This document shows positions 1 to 6,108 of a stretch of 29,992 bases of DNA, piece by piece. The stretch spans positions 1-29,992 of the IMG/VR virus record IMGVR_UViG_3300031951_000860. One strand, written 5' to 3'. This DNA is from a virus. The position numbers and the translations under genes are program-made. Below the pieces are notes generated by a model. The model was not told where the DNA came from. It saw only the letters and a list, made by a program, of their open reading frames with translations, and ran no database searches. Position 1 is the stretch's first letter, and the number at the start of each line of letters is the position of its first letter.

Positions 1-45
1 GGCGCATATGCCAACGATAAAGGCGATTGTACTAAATATAATCAT
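1..45 (-). CDS. Small membrane peptide, partial (left-end allele)
   Basis: Reads leftwards from an ATG at 45-43 and runs off the window after 15 codons (MIIFSTIAFIVGICA). It is the same gene as the complete 30-aa peptide at 29739-29831, but with substitutions at residues 6, 8, 9, 10 and 11 that all keep the segment hydrophobic. Its start lies inside the end of the HAD-like gene. Function unknown; the visible part is a single transmembrane helix. Confidence 0.7.
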   Translation of the reverse strand, partial: MIIFSTIAFIVGICA

Positions 46-206
46 CGGCCTTGAATAGTATTGCTTTCGCGTGTGGTGCTCTTGCGTTTATTTTGTCGAC
101 TTGTTCCTTAGAATTGTCGTAGTGAGTCCCGATGTGATGTTTCATCACGAATGTGTACTTGTCCATTCCTTCGGTAAAAATCACTTTTGCTCGGCTGATT
201 CCAAGT
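1..206. repeat. Left copy of 206-bp terminal direct repeat
   Basis: These bases align without gaps to 29787-29992 (offset 29786). There are 14 mismatches: 11 within positions 1-31 and only three in 32-206 (92, 110, 191). The three all fall on third codon positions of the HAD-like gene and are silent. An exact terminal repeat would be expected from a single molecule, so the two ends most likely come from two related strains of a circularly permuted or circularised genome. A true tandem duplication of this segment is the alternative. Confidence 0.9.
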
Positions 207-376
207 CGGTCGGCTAAGTTAAAAACGGATTGACCCTCCGATTTTCTGCGAGCGGTCAGGATGAGCACCTCCATTCCGTCCGCGAGGAGTGATTTCGCCA
301 GTCGTTTGCCTTGTGGCGTTGTGAGAACCCCGTCGTAATCGAACGAGACTCGACTTTTTGCAAGATACTTATTCAT
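32..376 (-). CDS. Small HAD-superfamily phosphatase-like protein
   Basis: 114 aa. It shows the HAD signature: motif I FDYDGVL with D13 and D15 (nucleophile and acid/base), motif II LTAR with T41, a lysine-rich middle, and an aspartate in HYDNS (D87) that fits the Mg-binding motif. There is no room for a large cap domain, so it resembles the short HAD proteins of phages, including phosphatase domains of the polynucleotide-kinase type. The substrate cannot be read from the sequence; a nucleotide or nucleic-acid phosphate is a guess. Its ATG overlaps the stop of the upstream cysteine-rich gene by 8 bases, and its own stop overlaps the start of the membrane peptide by 14, so all three are probably translationally coupled. 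A second copy of its 3' half is at the right end of the window. Confidence 0.75.
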   Translation of the reverse strand: MNKYLAKSRVSFDYDGVLTTPQGKRLAKSLLADGMEVLILTARRKSEGQSVFNLADRLGISRAKVIFTEGMDKYTFVMKHHIGTHYDNSKEQVDKINARAPHAKAILFKADDYI

Positions 377-815
377 TTTCGTTGATGTGTCGTTTTAATT
401 CACTGAGAATCGTCTTGGCGTTACAACTGGTGCACGAGATTCGTTGGTCGCTCATCTTGTTGAACCACTTGGTGATTTCGGTGATGATTTTCGGGTCGCT
501 GAGACTTCCCGTCTTGGGCAATGAGTTGAGAAACGTCTTGAGTTGTTCGACGTCCTCATCGGTCAATTTGTACTTTCCCCATTTTCCGAGCGGGCACTCG
601 GCCAATCTCAACCACGTCTTGAGGCGCATATCGCAACCGCAGAGTCTCGCTTTCCGTCGGTAGTATGTGACGACATTCTCGTCATCTTGTTCGTCAATTT
701 TGTTGCCGATGAACTTTGTTCCGCACGAATGCGTTTGTTCCTTGTAATACTTGCAACCTCGGCAAGTGTCGAATCGTTCGCGTCGGACGGTATTCGGTAC
801 GTTAAAGTTGAACAT
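369..815 (-). CDS. Cysteine-rich, probably zinc-binding protein
   Basis: 148 aa with CRGC at 18-21, further cysteines at 31, 59 and 61 (LCGC), CPLG near 74, and CTSC near the C-terminus, enough for two zinc-ribbon-like sites. The middle (YYRRKARLCGCDMRLKTW) is basic and aromatic, suggesting nucleic-acid or protein contact. I do not recognise a named family; similar Cys-rich proteins occur beside structural genes in Bacteroidetes phages, but that is from general memory. It overlaps the sigma gene by 14 bases upstream and the HAD-like gene by 8 downstream, so it belongs to the same transcript. A regulatory partner of the sigma factor or a DNA-processing role are both possible. Confidence 0.6.
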   Translation of the reverse strand: MFNFNVPNTVRRERFDTCRGCKYYKEQTHSCGTKFIGNKIDEQDDENVVTYYRRKARLCGCDMRLKTWLRLAECPLGKWGKYKLTDEDVEQLKTFLNSLPKTGSLSDPKIITEITKWFNKMSDQRISCTSCNAKTILSELKRHINENE

Positions 816-1365
816 TCCTTTTAATTTTATTGATTGCTTTCTCCACTAACTTGTAAAGGGTCTTGACCTCGATTCCCGTCTCATCGGAGCACTTTTGATA
901 ACTGAAATCGGTCATCATATATAGTCGGAGCATTGTGGCGTCGAGTTCGGGCATCATCGAGATATAGGCATCTAAGTATTCGTTGTCGAGTCGGCTTCCC
1001 AACCAAGGAGCGTCGCGTTCCTTTTCGTGTGCGGTTGATTCGCTTATCCACCTTAACTCAAACGAGCGGTATTTTGTCCCGTATCGGCTTGACTTGTCGA
1101 TTGCCATTAAGTAAAGCGACCGATTGACGTAAGCGAATAGGCCGCCATCACTCGCCAGTTGACACAACTTGTCGCCCTGATTCTCGAGTATCTTGAGCAT
1201 CGTCTCGGAAAGGAGGTCATCGCCCTTCACCCGGTCGCGCATCAATCCGCTTGCAAATCGTTGCCATATGGGGAGGTGTTTACTCAATTCGATATTTATG
1301 TCGCAAGTTGTCAACTTTGTTCGATGTAGCGAATAACTTACATATCTTTGCCAAATGTAACACAC
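802..1365 (-). CDS. Phage-encoded sigma-70 family (ECF-like) sigma factor
   Basis: 187 aa. The N-terminal half matches sigma region 2: IWQRFASGLM, then DDLLSETMLKILE, then a stretch with AYVNRSLYLMAIDKSSR that fits the -10 recognition and core-binding helices. The C-terminal half matches region 4: ISMMPELDATMLRLYMM, FSYQKCSDETGI and a last helix VKTLYKLVEKAINKIKR, the usual -35 recognition HTH. It should bind host core polymerase and redirect it, presumably to phage promoters on the minus-strand arm. The start is uncertain: ATG at 1365 lies upstream of the -7 box at 1352-1359, so if that promoter is used, translation must begin lower, at TTG 1314 or TTG 1287 (just before the conserved LPIWQRF). 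Confidence 0.8.
   Translation of the reverse strand: MCYIWQRYVSYSLHRTKLTTCDINIELSKHLPIWQRFASGLMRDRVKGDDLLSETMLKILENQGDKLCQLASDGGLFAYVNRSLYLMAIDKSSRYGTKYRSFELRWISESTAHEKERDAPWLGSRLDNEYLDAYISMMPELDATMLRLYMMTDFSYQKCSDETGIEVKTLYKLVEKAINKIKRNVQL
1317..1350 (+). promoter_or_regulatory. Bacteroidetes-type promoter for the plus-strand early operon
   Basis: TTG at 1317-1319, a 23-base spacer, and TATCTTTG at 1343-1350 match the flavobacterial consensus TTG-N(17-23)-TAnnTTTG exactly. Transcription would start near 1357 and reach the HTH gene at 1398 after a short leader. Confidence 0.7.
1352..1359 (-). promoter_or_regulatory. Opposing -7 box for the sigma-factor operon
   Basis: Read on the minus strand this is TACATTTG, a full match to TAnnTTTG. 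It lies one base from the plus-strand -7 box, pointing the other way. No TTG is found at the correct -33 distance, so the promoter is either weak or activator-dependent. Confidence 0.45.
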
Positions 1366-1397
1366 GCCTAATGTGTGGAGTCATAAAAGAATTGACA

Positions 1398-1607
1398 ATG
1401 CAAAAAGTAAATAAACTTGAGGAGTTCATACTTGACGAATTCGGAACGCGTGACCTTTGCGCTAAGAAACTCCGGGTCTCAAGATGGACGATTTATCGTT
1501 GGATTGAACGACCTGACGCAATTCAATACAAGCACCTTCGCCGACTGAGTGAGGTGACCAATAAAGACATTTGTCATATAGTAAGTAATCACATAAACAA
1601 TCAATAA
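1398..1607 (+). CDS. Small helix-turn-helix DNA-binding regulator
   Basis: 69 aa. The core LCAKKLRVSRWTIYRWIER is a classic HTH: positioning helix, turn at RVS, and recognition helix WTIYRWI. The rest (YKHLRRLSEVTNKDI) fits a Cro/CI- or excisionase-sized single domain. ATG at 1398 was chosen because the longer frame upstream would cross the promoter at 1317-1350. It is the first gene of the plus-strand arm and sits beside the divergent promoter region, so it most likely represses or tunes the switch between the plus arm and the sigma-factor arm. The facing boxes at 1343-1359 form an imperfect palindrome and are an obvious operator candidate (inference). Confidence 0.65.
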   Translation: MQKVNKLEEFILDEFGTRDLCAKKLRVSRWTIYRWIERPDAIQYKHLRRLSEVTNKDICHIVSNHINNQ

Positions 1608-1608
1608 G

Positions 1609-1848
1609 ATGAGCAATTTTGAACCACAAGAGAAATTCGGAGCATTGTTCCGCAACACCAAAAAGACCGAGGATAAACAACCCGACTATCGCGGTAACAT
1701 CAAAATAGGCGGCGACCTTTACAACCTCGTCGCTTGGGTCAAGGAGGGTAAAAACGGCAAGTTCCTATCGATGAAAGTCGAGACGACCGAAATCAAACCG
1801 AAACCACAAGTTGAGTCCGATGAAAGTGGTAACGACCTCCCGTTCTAA
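1609..1848 (+). CDS. DUF736-like protein with SSB-like acidic tip
   Basis: 79 aa. The central block (YRGNIKIGGDLYNLVAWVK followed by KNGKFLSMKVE) resembles the short beta-rich DUF736-like proteins common in phages and plasmids. The C-terminus is a flexible, proline-containing stretch ending in ESDESGNDLPF. An acidic tail closing in an aliphatic-Pro-Phe tip is the protein-docking signature of bacterial SSB, which recruits RecO, PriA, exonucleases and others. This suggests a small ssDNA-binding or SSB-mimicking protein for the replication set downstream. It starts one base after the HTH gene. The SSB link rests on the tail and context only. Confidence 0.55.
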   Translation: MSNFEPQEKFGALFRNTKKTEDKQPDYRGNIKIGGDLYNLVAWVKEGKNGKFLSMKVETTEIKPKPQVESDESGNDLPF

Positions 1849-2005
1849 TTGCCCGCATCGGGAACCTGAGGACTTGAGTTATCGCGACTTTATCGACGAT
1901 GCTATTGAGCGCGTTGATAAGGGCGAGATTCAACTCAAGTGCCCAGTGTGCAATCGTTTCATTTGGGAATCATTGTATCACGCTAAAACAAACGAAAATG
2001 AGTAA
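1820..2005 (+). CDS. Small putative zinc-ribbon protein
   Basis: 61 aa from the ATG at 1820 (a TTG three codons earlier is possible). It has CPHRE near the N-terminus and CPVC near residue 44, together C, H, C and C, enough to coordinate one zinc, with an acidic helix (YRDFIDDAIERVDKGE) in between. Overlaps the preceding gene by 29 bases in another frame and the lipoprotein gene by 8 bases (ATGAGTAA). Not recognised as a named family. Confidence 0.5.
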   Translation: MKVVTTSRSNCPHREPEDLSYRDFIDDAIERVDKGEIQLKCPVCNRFIWESLYHAKTNENE

Positions 2006-2207
2006 ATTGATAACTTTTGTTTTATTGCTTGCCTTATATGGTTGCGATGAGCATCAAACACAATCTCAAGACGGTAGAATTAAATTTAAAGACTACGCTC
2101 ATCAAAGTGGGGCGTCGTTGTCAATAGTTGCCGTTGACTCGATTGAGTTCCTTGTCAATCATCGAACTGGTCATATGGTAAGGATAACAAAAGGAGGTGA
2201 GCAATGA
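1998..2207 (+). CDS. Small predicted lipoprotein
   Basis: 69 aa from the ATG at 1998; the longer frame upstream has no reason to be used because it would swallow the signal peptide. MSKLITFVLLLALYGC is a compact type II signal: basic N-region, hydrophobic core and a lipobox ending in Cys16 (ALYGC; tyrosine at -2 is unusual). The mature part is only 53 residues, polar. It would be exported and anchored in the inner or outer membrane. It lies in the early arm, well away from the lysis cassette, so a spanin role is unlikely. Phage lipoproteins expressed early can block superinfection, as Llp of phage T5 does at its receptor; that role here is inference. It ends in a 4-base overlap with the hydrolase. 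Confidence 0.6.
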   Translation: MSKLITFVLLLALYGCDEHQTQSQDGRIKFKDYAHQSGASLSIVAVDSIEFLVNHRTGHMVRITKGGEQ

Positions 2208-2674
2208 ACGCACTCTGCACGATTATCATTTGGTGTGGTATGCACTACGCAACGCCTCAATGGATGCATAAGCAGATACCCGAATCGATGTGGTCGCGCT
2301 TTGAAATTTTCATTTATAAGTACGGTCAACAATCAGTGGTTGAGCATAACCCATCGACAACCGCTTTGATTGGTTTCAGTGCCGGGGGACTTGATGTCTT
2401 TAGACACTATTCAAAAGACTACGCGCTTATTGTACTGCTTGACCCGACGACTCGTCCCGAATTCGAACGGATTGACTTCGGTAGCAATGTCGTGATGATT
2501 TACAACTCGTCGAACTGGGGAGGCACAAATAAAAGTCTCACAAAAGTCGCCGAGCGCATTCGTGCCAGTGGTAACGATGTGCAATCGGTTAAGTTAGGAC
2601 ATAGTGAAATTCCATCGTATTACTTTAAAAACAAAATGAGCAATGACTACCGACCAATTAAAAGAGAGAATTGA
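2204..2674 (+). CDS. Alpha/beta-hydrolase-fold protein (serine hydrolase)
   Basis: 156 aa. The opening strand and oxyanion-type loop TIIIWCGMHYATPQW is followed by the nucleophile elbow IGFSAGG (GxSxG, Ser59), a later acidic strand end VLLDPTT, and a histidine in VKLGHSEIP, giving a plausible Ser-Asp-His triad. At 156 aa the fold is minimal. There is no clear signal peptide although residues 5-12 are hydrophobic. The substrate (ester, lipid, peptidoglycan or a small molecule) cannot be told. Start ATG overlaps the lipoprotein stop (ATGA), so the two are coupled and may act together at the envelope. It overlaps the next small gene by 32 bases. Confidence 0.6.
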   Translation: MNALCTIIIWCGMHYATPQWMHKQIPESMWSRFEIFIYKYGQQSVVEHNPSTTALIGFSAGGLDVFRHYSKDYALIVLLDPTTRPEFERIDFGSNVVMIYNSSNWGGTNKSLTKVAERIRASGNDVQSVKLGHSEIPSYYFKNKMSNDYRPIKREN

Positions 2675-2780
2675 GTCGTCAATTCAACGATACTACTCGC
2701 GTGACCAAGTCCTCGAGTTGCTCGCCAAGTTGACCGATAAGACAAGTAAACAATCAACTCAACCACGACTTTTCGAATGA
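2643..2780 (+). CDS. 45-aa hypothetical protein, helical
   Basis: MTTDQLKERIESSIQRYYSR and then DQVLELLAKLTDK predict two helices, followed by a polar tail ending PRLFE. It starts inside the end of the hydrolase gene and ends in an ATGA overlap with the DnaA-like gene, the same coupling seen along this operon, which argues that it is translated. No family recognised. Confidence 0.5.
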   Translation: MTTDQLKERIESSIQRYYSRDQVLELLAKLTDKTSKQSTQPRLFE

Positions 2781-3265
2781 ATACAATCGAGACCCTTTTG
2801 TCGCTTGTCAATCCTCGCGACCATAAACGGGCACTCATCGCAATGCACCCGATGTTGATGCCTGAGGTTCGTTGTGATGTCGCCCTTCGAATTGCCCAGT
2901 TCGATGCGGAGGAGCAAAGCATCGAGGCAACTATCGACCACATTTGCGAGTGTGTGACGATGTTCACGGGCGTCAAAAATATCCGGGAGACAACCAGTCG
3001 AAAGCGGCGAGAGGTTATGGCGCGGCAGATGGTCATTTTTTGCGCTTGCGCCGAACTTGTCGGAACTAAGAAACTCACGTTGTTGCAAGTTGGGTCATAT
3101 TTCGCGAACAAGTACAATCACGCGCTCATCATCCATTGTCGAACCAATATCGCCGACCTTTATGTGACGGACAATGATATCCGCGAAACAATGGACAAAG
3201 TTGCCGATTGCCTATATTTGAATGGCCTCATATATACCAAAGTATGCCTAAGTTCGACAACCTGA
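2777..3265 (+). CDS. DnaA domain IV-like DNA-binding protein
   Basis: 162 aa. Residues about 70-125 follow the order of DnaA domain IV: a basic stretch with R-x-x-x-MARQM (as in the ARQ-type first helix), a helix FCACAELVGTKKLTLLQVGSYF matching the L-x-x-IG-x-x-F turn, and NKYNHALIIHCRTNIADL matching the RDHSTVLHAxxKI recognition helix of DnaA. There is no AAA+ ATPase part, so it cannot act as full DnaA. It may recognise DnaA-box-like sites at the phage origin or interfere with host initiation. Located just ahead of the terminase block. The first 60 residues (MNTIETLLSLVNPRDHKRAL...) are helical and unassigned. Confidence 0.6.
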   Translation: MNTIETLLSLVNPRDHKRALIAMHPMLMPEVRCDVALRIAQFDAEEQSIEATIDHICECVTMFTGVKNIRETTSRKRREVMARQMVIFCACAELVGTKKLTLLQVGSYFANKYNHALIIHCRTNIADLYVTDNDIRETMDKVADCLYLNGLIYTKVCLSSTT

Positions 3266-3564
3266 TAAACGTCAAGGACGATGCAATGACCGAGAGGGAA
3301 CTGATGAACCTCGAACCGCCGAAAATGGGTCGCAAGGAGCACGCCCTTAATGCTCAACTCATTCAGGACTTGCATCAAGAGAGACTCGTCAAGTACGCCA
3401 GTGAGCGGATGATTTCCGTTGACAAGGCCACATCGGAATTGATGCGCCTACATTCGGAGGGAATCAATATCGCCAGTCATATCTCGTCAGTGATTGGTGT
3501 GAGTCACAACAAGTATATCCGTCAGTTAACCCGGTTAAAGGAAAATAGTTGGTTCATCCGATGA
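3244..3564 (+). CDS. Putative winged-helix DNA-binding protein next to TerL
   Basis: 106 aa from the ATG at 3244. The C-terminal third (INIASHISSVIGVSHNKYI then RQLTRLKEN) reads like a winged helix-turn-helix; the middle is an amphipathic helix. Its stop overlaps the TerL start by 4 bases. Because small and large terminase genes are usually neighbours, this is one of two small-terminase candidates; the other is at 29162-29500 and looks more typical. It could alternatively be a regulator. Overlaps the DnaA-like gene by 22 bases. Confidence 0.5.
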   Translation: MPKFDNLINVKDDAMTERELMNLEPPKMGRKEHALNAQLIQDLHQERLVKYASERMISVDKATSELMRLHSEGINIASHISSVIGVSHNKYIRQLTRLKENSWFIR

Positions 3565-4859
3565 TTGAGTTCCTTCCCAAACAACTCGAGTGTCTCAAAG
3601 CACTGGCGACCGACTCGCCTTTTGAACTTGTATTGTTCGGAGGAGGAGCGGGCGGCTCAAAATCGTTCATCGGGTGCGCTTGGCAAATTCAACGGAGGTT
3701 GAAATATAAAGGGACGAGGGGACTGATAGGTCGTTCTAAACTCGACACGTTAAAAAAGACCACTTTAAAGACGTTTTTCGAGGTCGCGGGAATGTTTGGA
3801 CTTGTCGCCAACAAGCACTATCAATTCAACGCGCAATCGAACGTCATCCAATTTGCCAACGGGAGCGAGATTCTCCTCAAGGATTTATTTGCTTACCCAT
3901 CGGACGTAAATTTCGATTCACTTGGGTCGCTCGAGGTCACTGACTTCTATATTGACGAGTGCTCGCAAGTATCAAAGAAAGCGGTCGATATCGTGCGGAG
4001 TCGCGTCAGGTTCAAGTTGAATGAGTACAATTTGCAACCAAAAGGTCTCCTCACTTGCAACCCGTCAAAAGGTTGGTTATATAACGAGTTTTTTTCACCT
4101 TGGACGACTGGCGAGTTGCCTCCTTATATGGCGTTTATTCAAGCGCGTGCCATTGACAACCCGCATCTCCCGTCATCGTACATCGAAACCCTCTCCAAAT
4201 TGCCCGAGGTCGACCGCAAGAGGTTGCTCGATGGCGATTGGAACTTTGATGATTCGAACGACGCGCTATTCAACACCGATGATGTGCTCCGATGCTTTCG
4301 TCAACCCGATGAGACTGGCGAGTTGTTTATCACGGCTGACATCGCTCGACTTGGAAAAGATAGGTCGGTCATTGGATTGTGGAAAGGTCTCTCCCTTATT
4401 CAAGTCATCGAGTTGCGTCGCAAGAGAATCACCGAGGTTGCCGACGCGATTAAGAACCTCGCGAACCTCAAATATGTGAAACTCGGCAATATCATCATCG
4501 ATGAGGACGGTGTCGGCGGAGGTGTCTGCGATATAATCAAAGGAACGCGAGGTTTCCGTAATGGTTCGAAAGCGGCTCACCCGGAGCGGTTTGTCAATCT
4601 CAAAGCGGAGTGTTATTTTAAACTCGCGGAGTTCATCGAATTCGGTCGTGTGATATTCCCGAGCGAGTATAAAGAGACCATTGTCAAGGAACTCGATATG
4701 ATTCGCCGTAAAAACCCCGAGGGCGATAGTAAATTGACGGTGACAAGCAAGGACGAGATTCAACGGATGCACGGCCTATCACCCGACTACGCTGATATGA
4801 TTATGATGCGAATGTTTTTCGAATTATTCCCGAATTACGGAAAATACTCATACGTCTAA
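3561..4859 (+). CDS. terL: Terminase large subunit (packaging ATPase and nuclease)
   Basis: 432 aa from ATG 3561 (ATGA overlap; an upstream TTG at 3549 is less likely). N-terminal ATPase: adenine/Walker A segment FGGGAGGSKS at about residues 26-35, Walker B FYIDEC near 135. C-terminal RNase H-like nuclease: ITADIARLGKD (first metal Asp, near 262), IIIDEDGVGGG (second, near 315) and SPDYADMIMMR (third, near 413). All motor and nuclease residues appear intact. It translocates DNA into the prohead through the portal and cuts concatemers. Unusually it lies in the plus-strand early-type arm, while portal, capsid and a TerS-like gene are on the minus strand. No gene follows for 141 bases, so this ends the first transcription block. 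Confidence 0.93.
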   Translation: MIEFLPKQLECLKALATDSPFELVLFGGGAGGSKSFIGCAWQIQRRLKYKGTRGLIGRSKLDTLKKTTLKTFFEVAGMFGLVANKHYQFNAQSNVIQFANGSEILLKDLFAYPSDVNFDSLGSLEVTDFYIDECSQVSKKAVDIVRSRVRFKLNEYNLQPKGLLTCNPSKGWLYNEFFSPWTTGELPPYMAFIQARAIDNPHLPSSYIETLSKLPEVDRKRLLDGDWNFDDSNDALFNTDDVLRCFRQPDETGELFITADIARLGKDRSVIGLWKGLSLIQVIELRRKRITEVADAIKNLANLKYVKLGNIIIDEDGVGGGVCDIIKGTRGFRNGSKAAHPERFVNLKAECYFKLAEFIEFGRVIFPSEYKETIVKELDMIRRKNPEGDSKLTVTSKDEIQRMHGLSPDYADMIMMRMFFELFPNYGKYSYV

Positions 4860-4923
4860 AATAGTTTTTCCACAACGAAACCCGCGTCAGTATTGAGTTT
4901 ATCGCAGTTATTAACATAGCGCG

Positions 4924-4939
4924 ATGAAAATAATTTCAT
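4924..4939. promoter_or_regulatory. Inverted repeat upstream of promoter, possible operator
   Basis: ATGAAAATAATTTCAT is an imperfect palindrome (7 of 8 pairs) ending 7 bases before the -33 box at 4947. Its position suits an operator or activator site, perhaps for the HTH protein at 1398. Evidence is only symmetry and location. Confidence 0.3.
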
Positions 4940-4946
4940 TGACCGC

Positions 4947-4977
4947 TTGCGTGTAGCAAAAGTGCGACATATATTTG
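4947..4977 (+). promoter_or_regulatory. Bacteroidetes-type promoter for the replication block
   Basis: TTG at 4947-4949, a 20-base spacer and TATATTTG at 4970-4977 match the flavobacterial consensus exactly. It lies in the 141-base gap after terL and 23 bases before the next ATG (5001), so the leader is short. Confidence 0.75.
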
Positions 4978-5000
4978 TCAAAAATTAAAACACACACACA

Positions 5001-5303
5001 ATGAACGCGCAAGAATTAAAAAAAGGGTCAATCGTAAAAATGACATTCATCACTCAAGGAAACGAAATCAACCCCAATTGGGAAGTTCGTTGGACACAAC
5101 CAATTGGCGAAGGTGATGACCAAACAAATATGATTTGTTATATTGCTGAGTGTAAGGTTCAACGCGTGACTCCTCATTTTTTCACCGTCATCATTCCACA
5201 CTCAAACCGCGAATCGGTTCGATTTTCAAAAGAGTGCTTTACCACAACCAAGCAATCCTACGCTGACGATGCCGATTTCAAAGCATCAATCGTAAAAATA
5301 TAA
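5001..5303 (+). CDS. 100-aa hypothetical protein
   Basis: First gene behind the 4947 promoter. Opens with MNAQELKKGSIVKMTFITQ, a pattern of a small beta-barrel-like start, with two central cysteines and many aromatic residues. No family, signal peptide or membrane segment recognised. Being first after a strong early promoter suggests an abundant early protein, perhaps a host-takeover factor (inference). Followed by a 65-base spacer containing a GC-rich stretch (GCGCG/CGCGC arms) without a T-run. Confidence 0.55.
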   Translation: MNAQELKKGSIVKMTFITQGNEINPNWEVRWTQPIGEGDDQTNMICYIAECKVQRVTPHFFTVIIPHSNRESVRFSKECFTTTKQSYADDADFKASIVKI

Positions 5304-5368
5304 AACAACCCGAGGGGCGCGACTCGACAACGCGCATTCAATCAGTAAACAACTCAAAAATCAATCGT

Positions 5369-5563
5369 ATGAAATCGAAAAAAATCATAGTAGTTCAATT
5401 CGACCGCGTAACTCATAAAATCACCAAGAAATCAATTGACGAGGTTAAATATCTTCTCTCAGGTATGTATAAAGAGGAGGATGTTGAGAAAACCCTATTG
5501 AGCAGAGAGCAGATTTATACTCCATATTTTATCTACTTACTATTTAATCGCGTTAAATTTTAA
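5369..5563 (+). CDS. 64-aa hypothetical protein
   Basis: Basic protein starting MKSKKIIVVQFDRVTHKITKK with an A-rich leader before the ATG (CAATCGTATG). C-terminus is aromatic (YTPYFIYLLFNRV) but too short and too polar at its ends to be a convincing membrane helix. No family recognised. It belongs to the run of small genes behind the 4947 promoter. Confidence 0.5.
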   Translation: MKSKKIIVVQFDRVTHKITKKSIDEVKYLLSGMYKEEDVEKTLLSREQIYTPYFIYLLFNRVKF

Positions 5564-5581
5564 ACCATAAAAATCAATTAT

Positions 5582-5794
5582 ATGACAATCCAATCATCTT
5601 ACACACTCATCATCAACAACCTTCCGAACCGCACATCGCAGATTTTCGAATTCCGAAATATACGCGAGGCACTCAACTCATTCATTGAACGTTGTGACGC
5701 CCTTGACCTTGAATATAGGGAGGACAACAACGGCAATTTCATCGCGGGCGGTATCGGTCGTGACTGGGAACTCGAACTCATTAGCAACTTTTAA
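5582..5794 (+). CDS. 70-aa hypothetical protein
   Basis: Acidic small protein with the pattern FEFRNIREALNSFIERC (helix) followed by GNFIAGGIGRDWELELI (strand). Preceded by an 18-base spacer with an A-rich leader. A shadow frame on the other strand is not used. Function unknown; small early gene context. Confidence 0.5.
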   Translation: MTIQSSYTLIINNLPNRTSQIFEFRNIREALNSFIERCDALDLEYREDNNGNFIAGGIGRDWELELISNF

Positions 5795-5805
5795 ACTCAA
5801 GTTAT

Positions 5806-6108
5806 ATGTCAAAGCAAATCAATTTCACTATCACGCGCCCGATGGCCGTTGATACAATCACAATCGAATTGCCTTATTACTGCGCGTATAAGAACCGCGA
5901 TTGGCAATGTTTCTGCATCATCGACGACAACAAGGTTCTCGAAATCATCGACAACAAGACGGGCGGTCTCATCGCGGTAAACGACCGCGTCGGAGAACTA
6001 CTCAACAACTTTGATGTCGAACCTATCGACCGCGAGCGTTTCATCCAGTTGTACGCGAAAGTAAACGATTCATTCACCCAAGCACTACCATACGATGGAC
6101 ACGAATAA
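5806..6108 (+). CDS. 100-aa hypothetical protein
   Basis: Predicted mostly beta with a basic and cysteine-bearing middle (YYCAYKNRDWQCFCIIDDN) and a helical end. No known motif. It overlaps the annealase gene by 14 bases, so its product may be coupled to recombination, but this is only position. Confidence 0.5.
   Translation: MSKQINFTITRPMAVDTITIELPYYCAYKNRDWQCFCIIDDNKVLEIIDNKTGGLIAVNDRVGELLNNFDVEPIDRERFIQLYAKVNDSFTQALPYDGHE

Noticed and set aside
4021-4772. Frames of about 150-170 aa overlapping terL
   Set aside because: Their extent lies inside the intact terminase motifs; no motif of their own.
5304-5340. GC-rich inverted arms (GCGCG/CGCGC) as a terminator
   Set aside because: Short stem, long loop and no T-run; left as an unassigned spacer.
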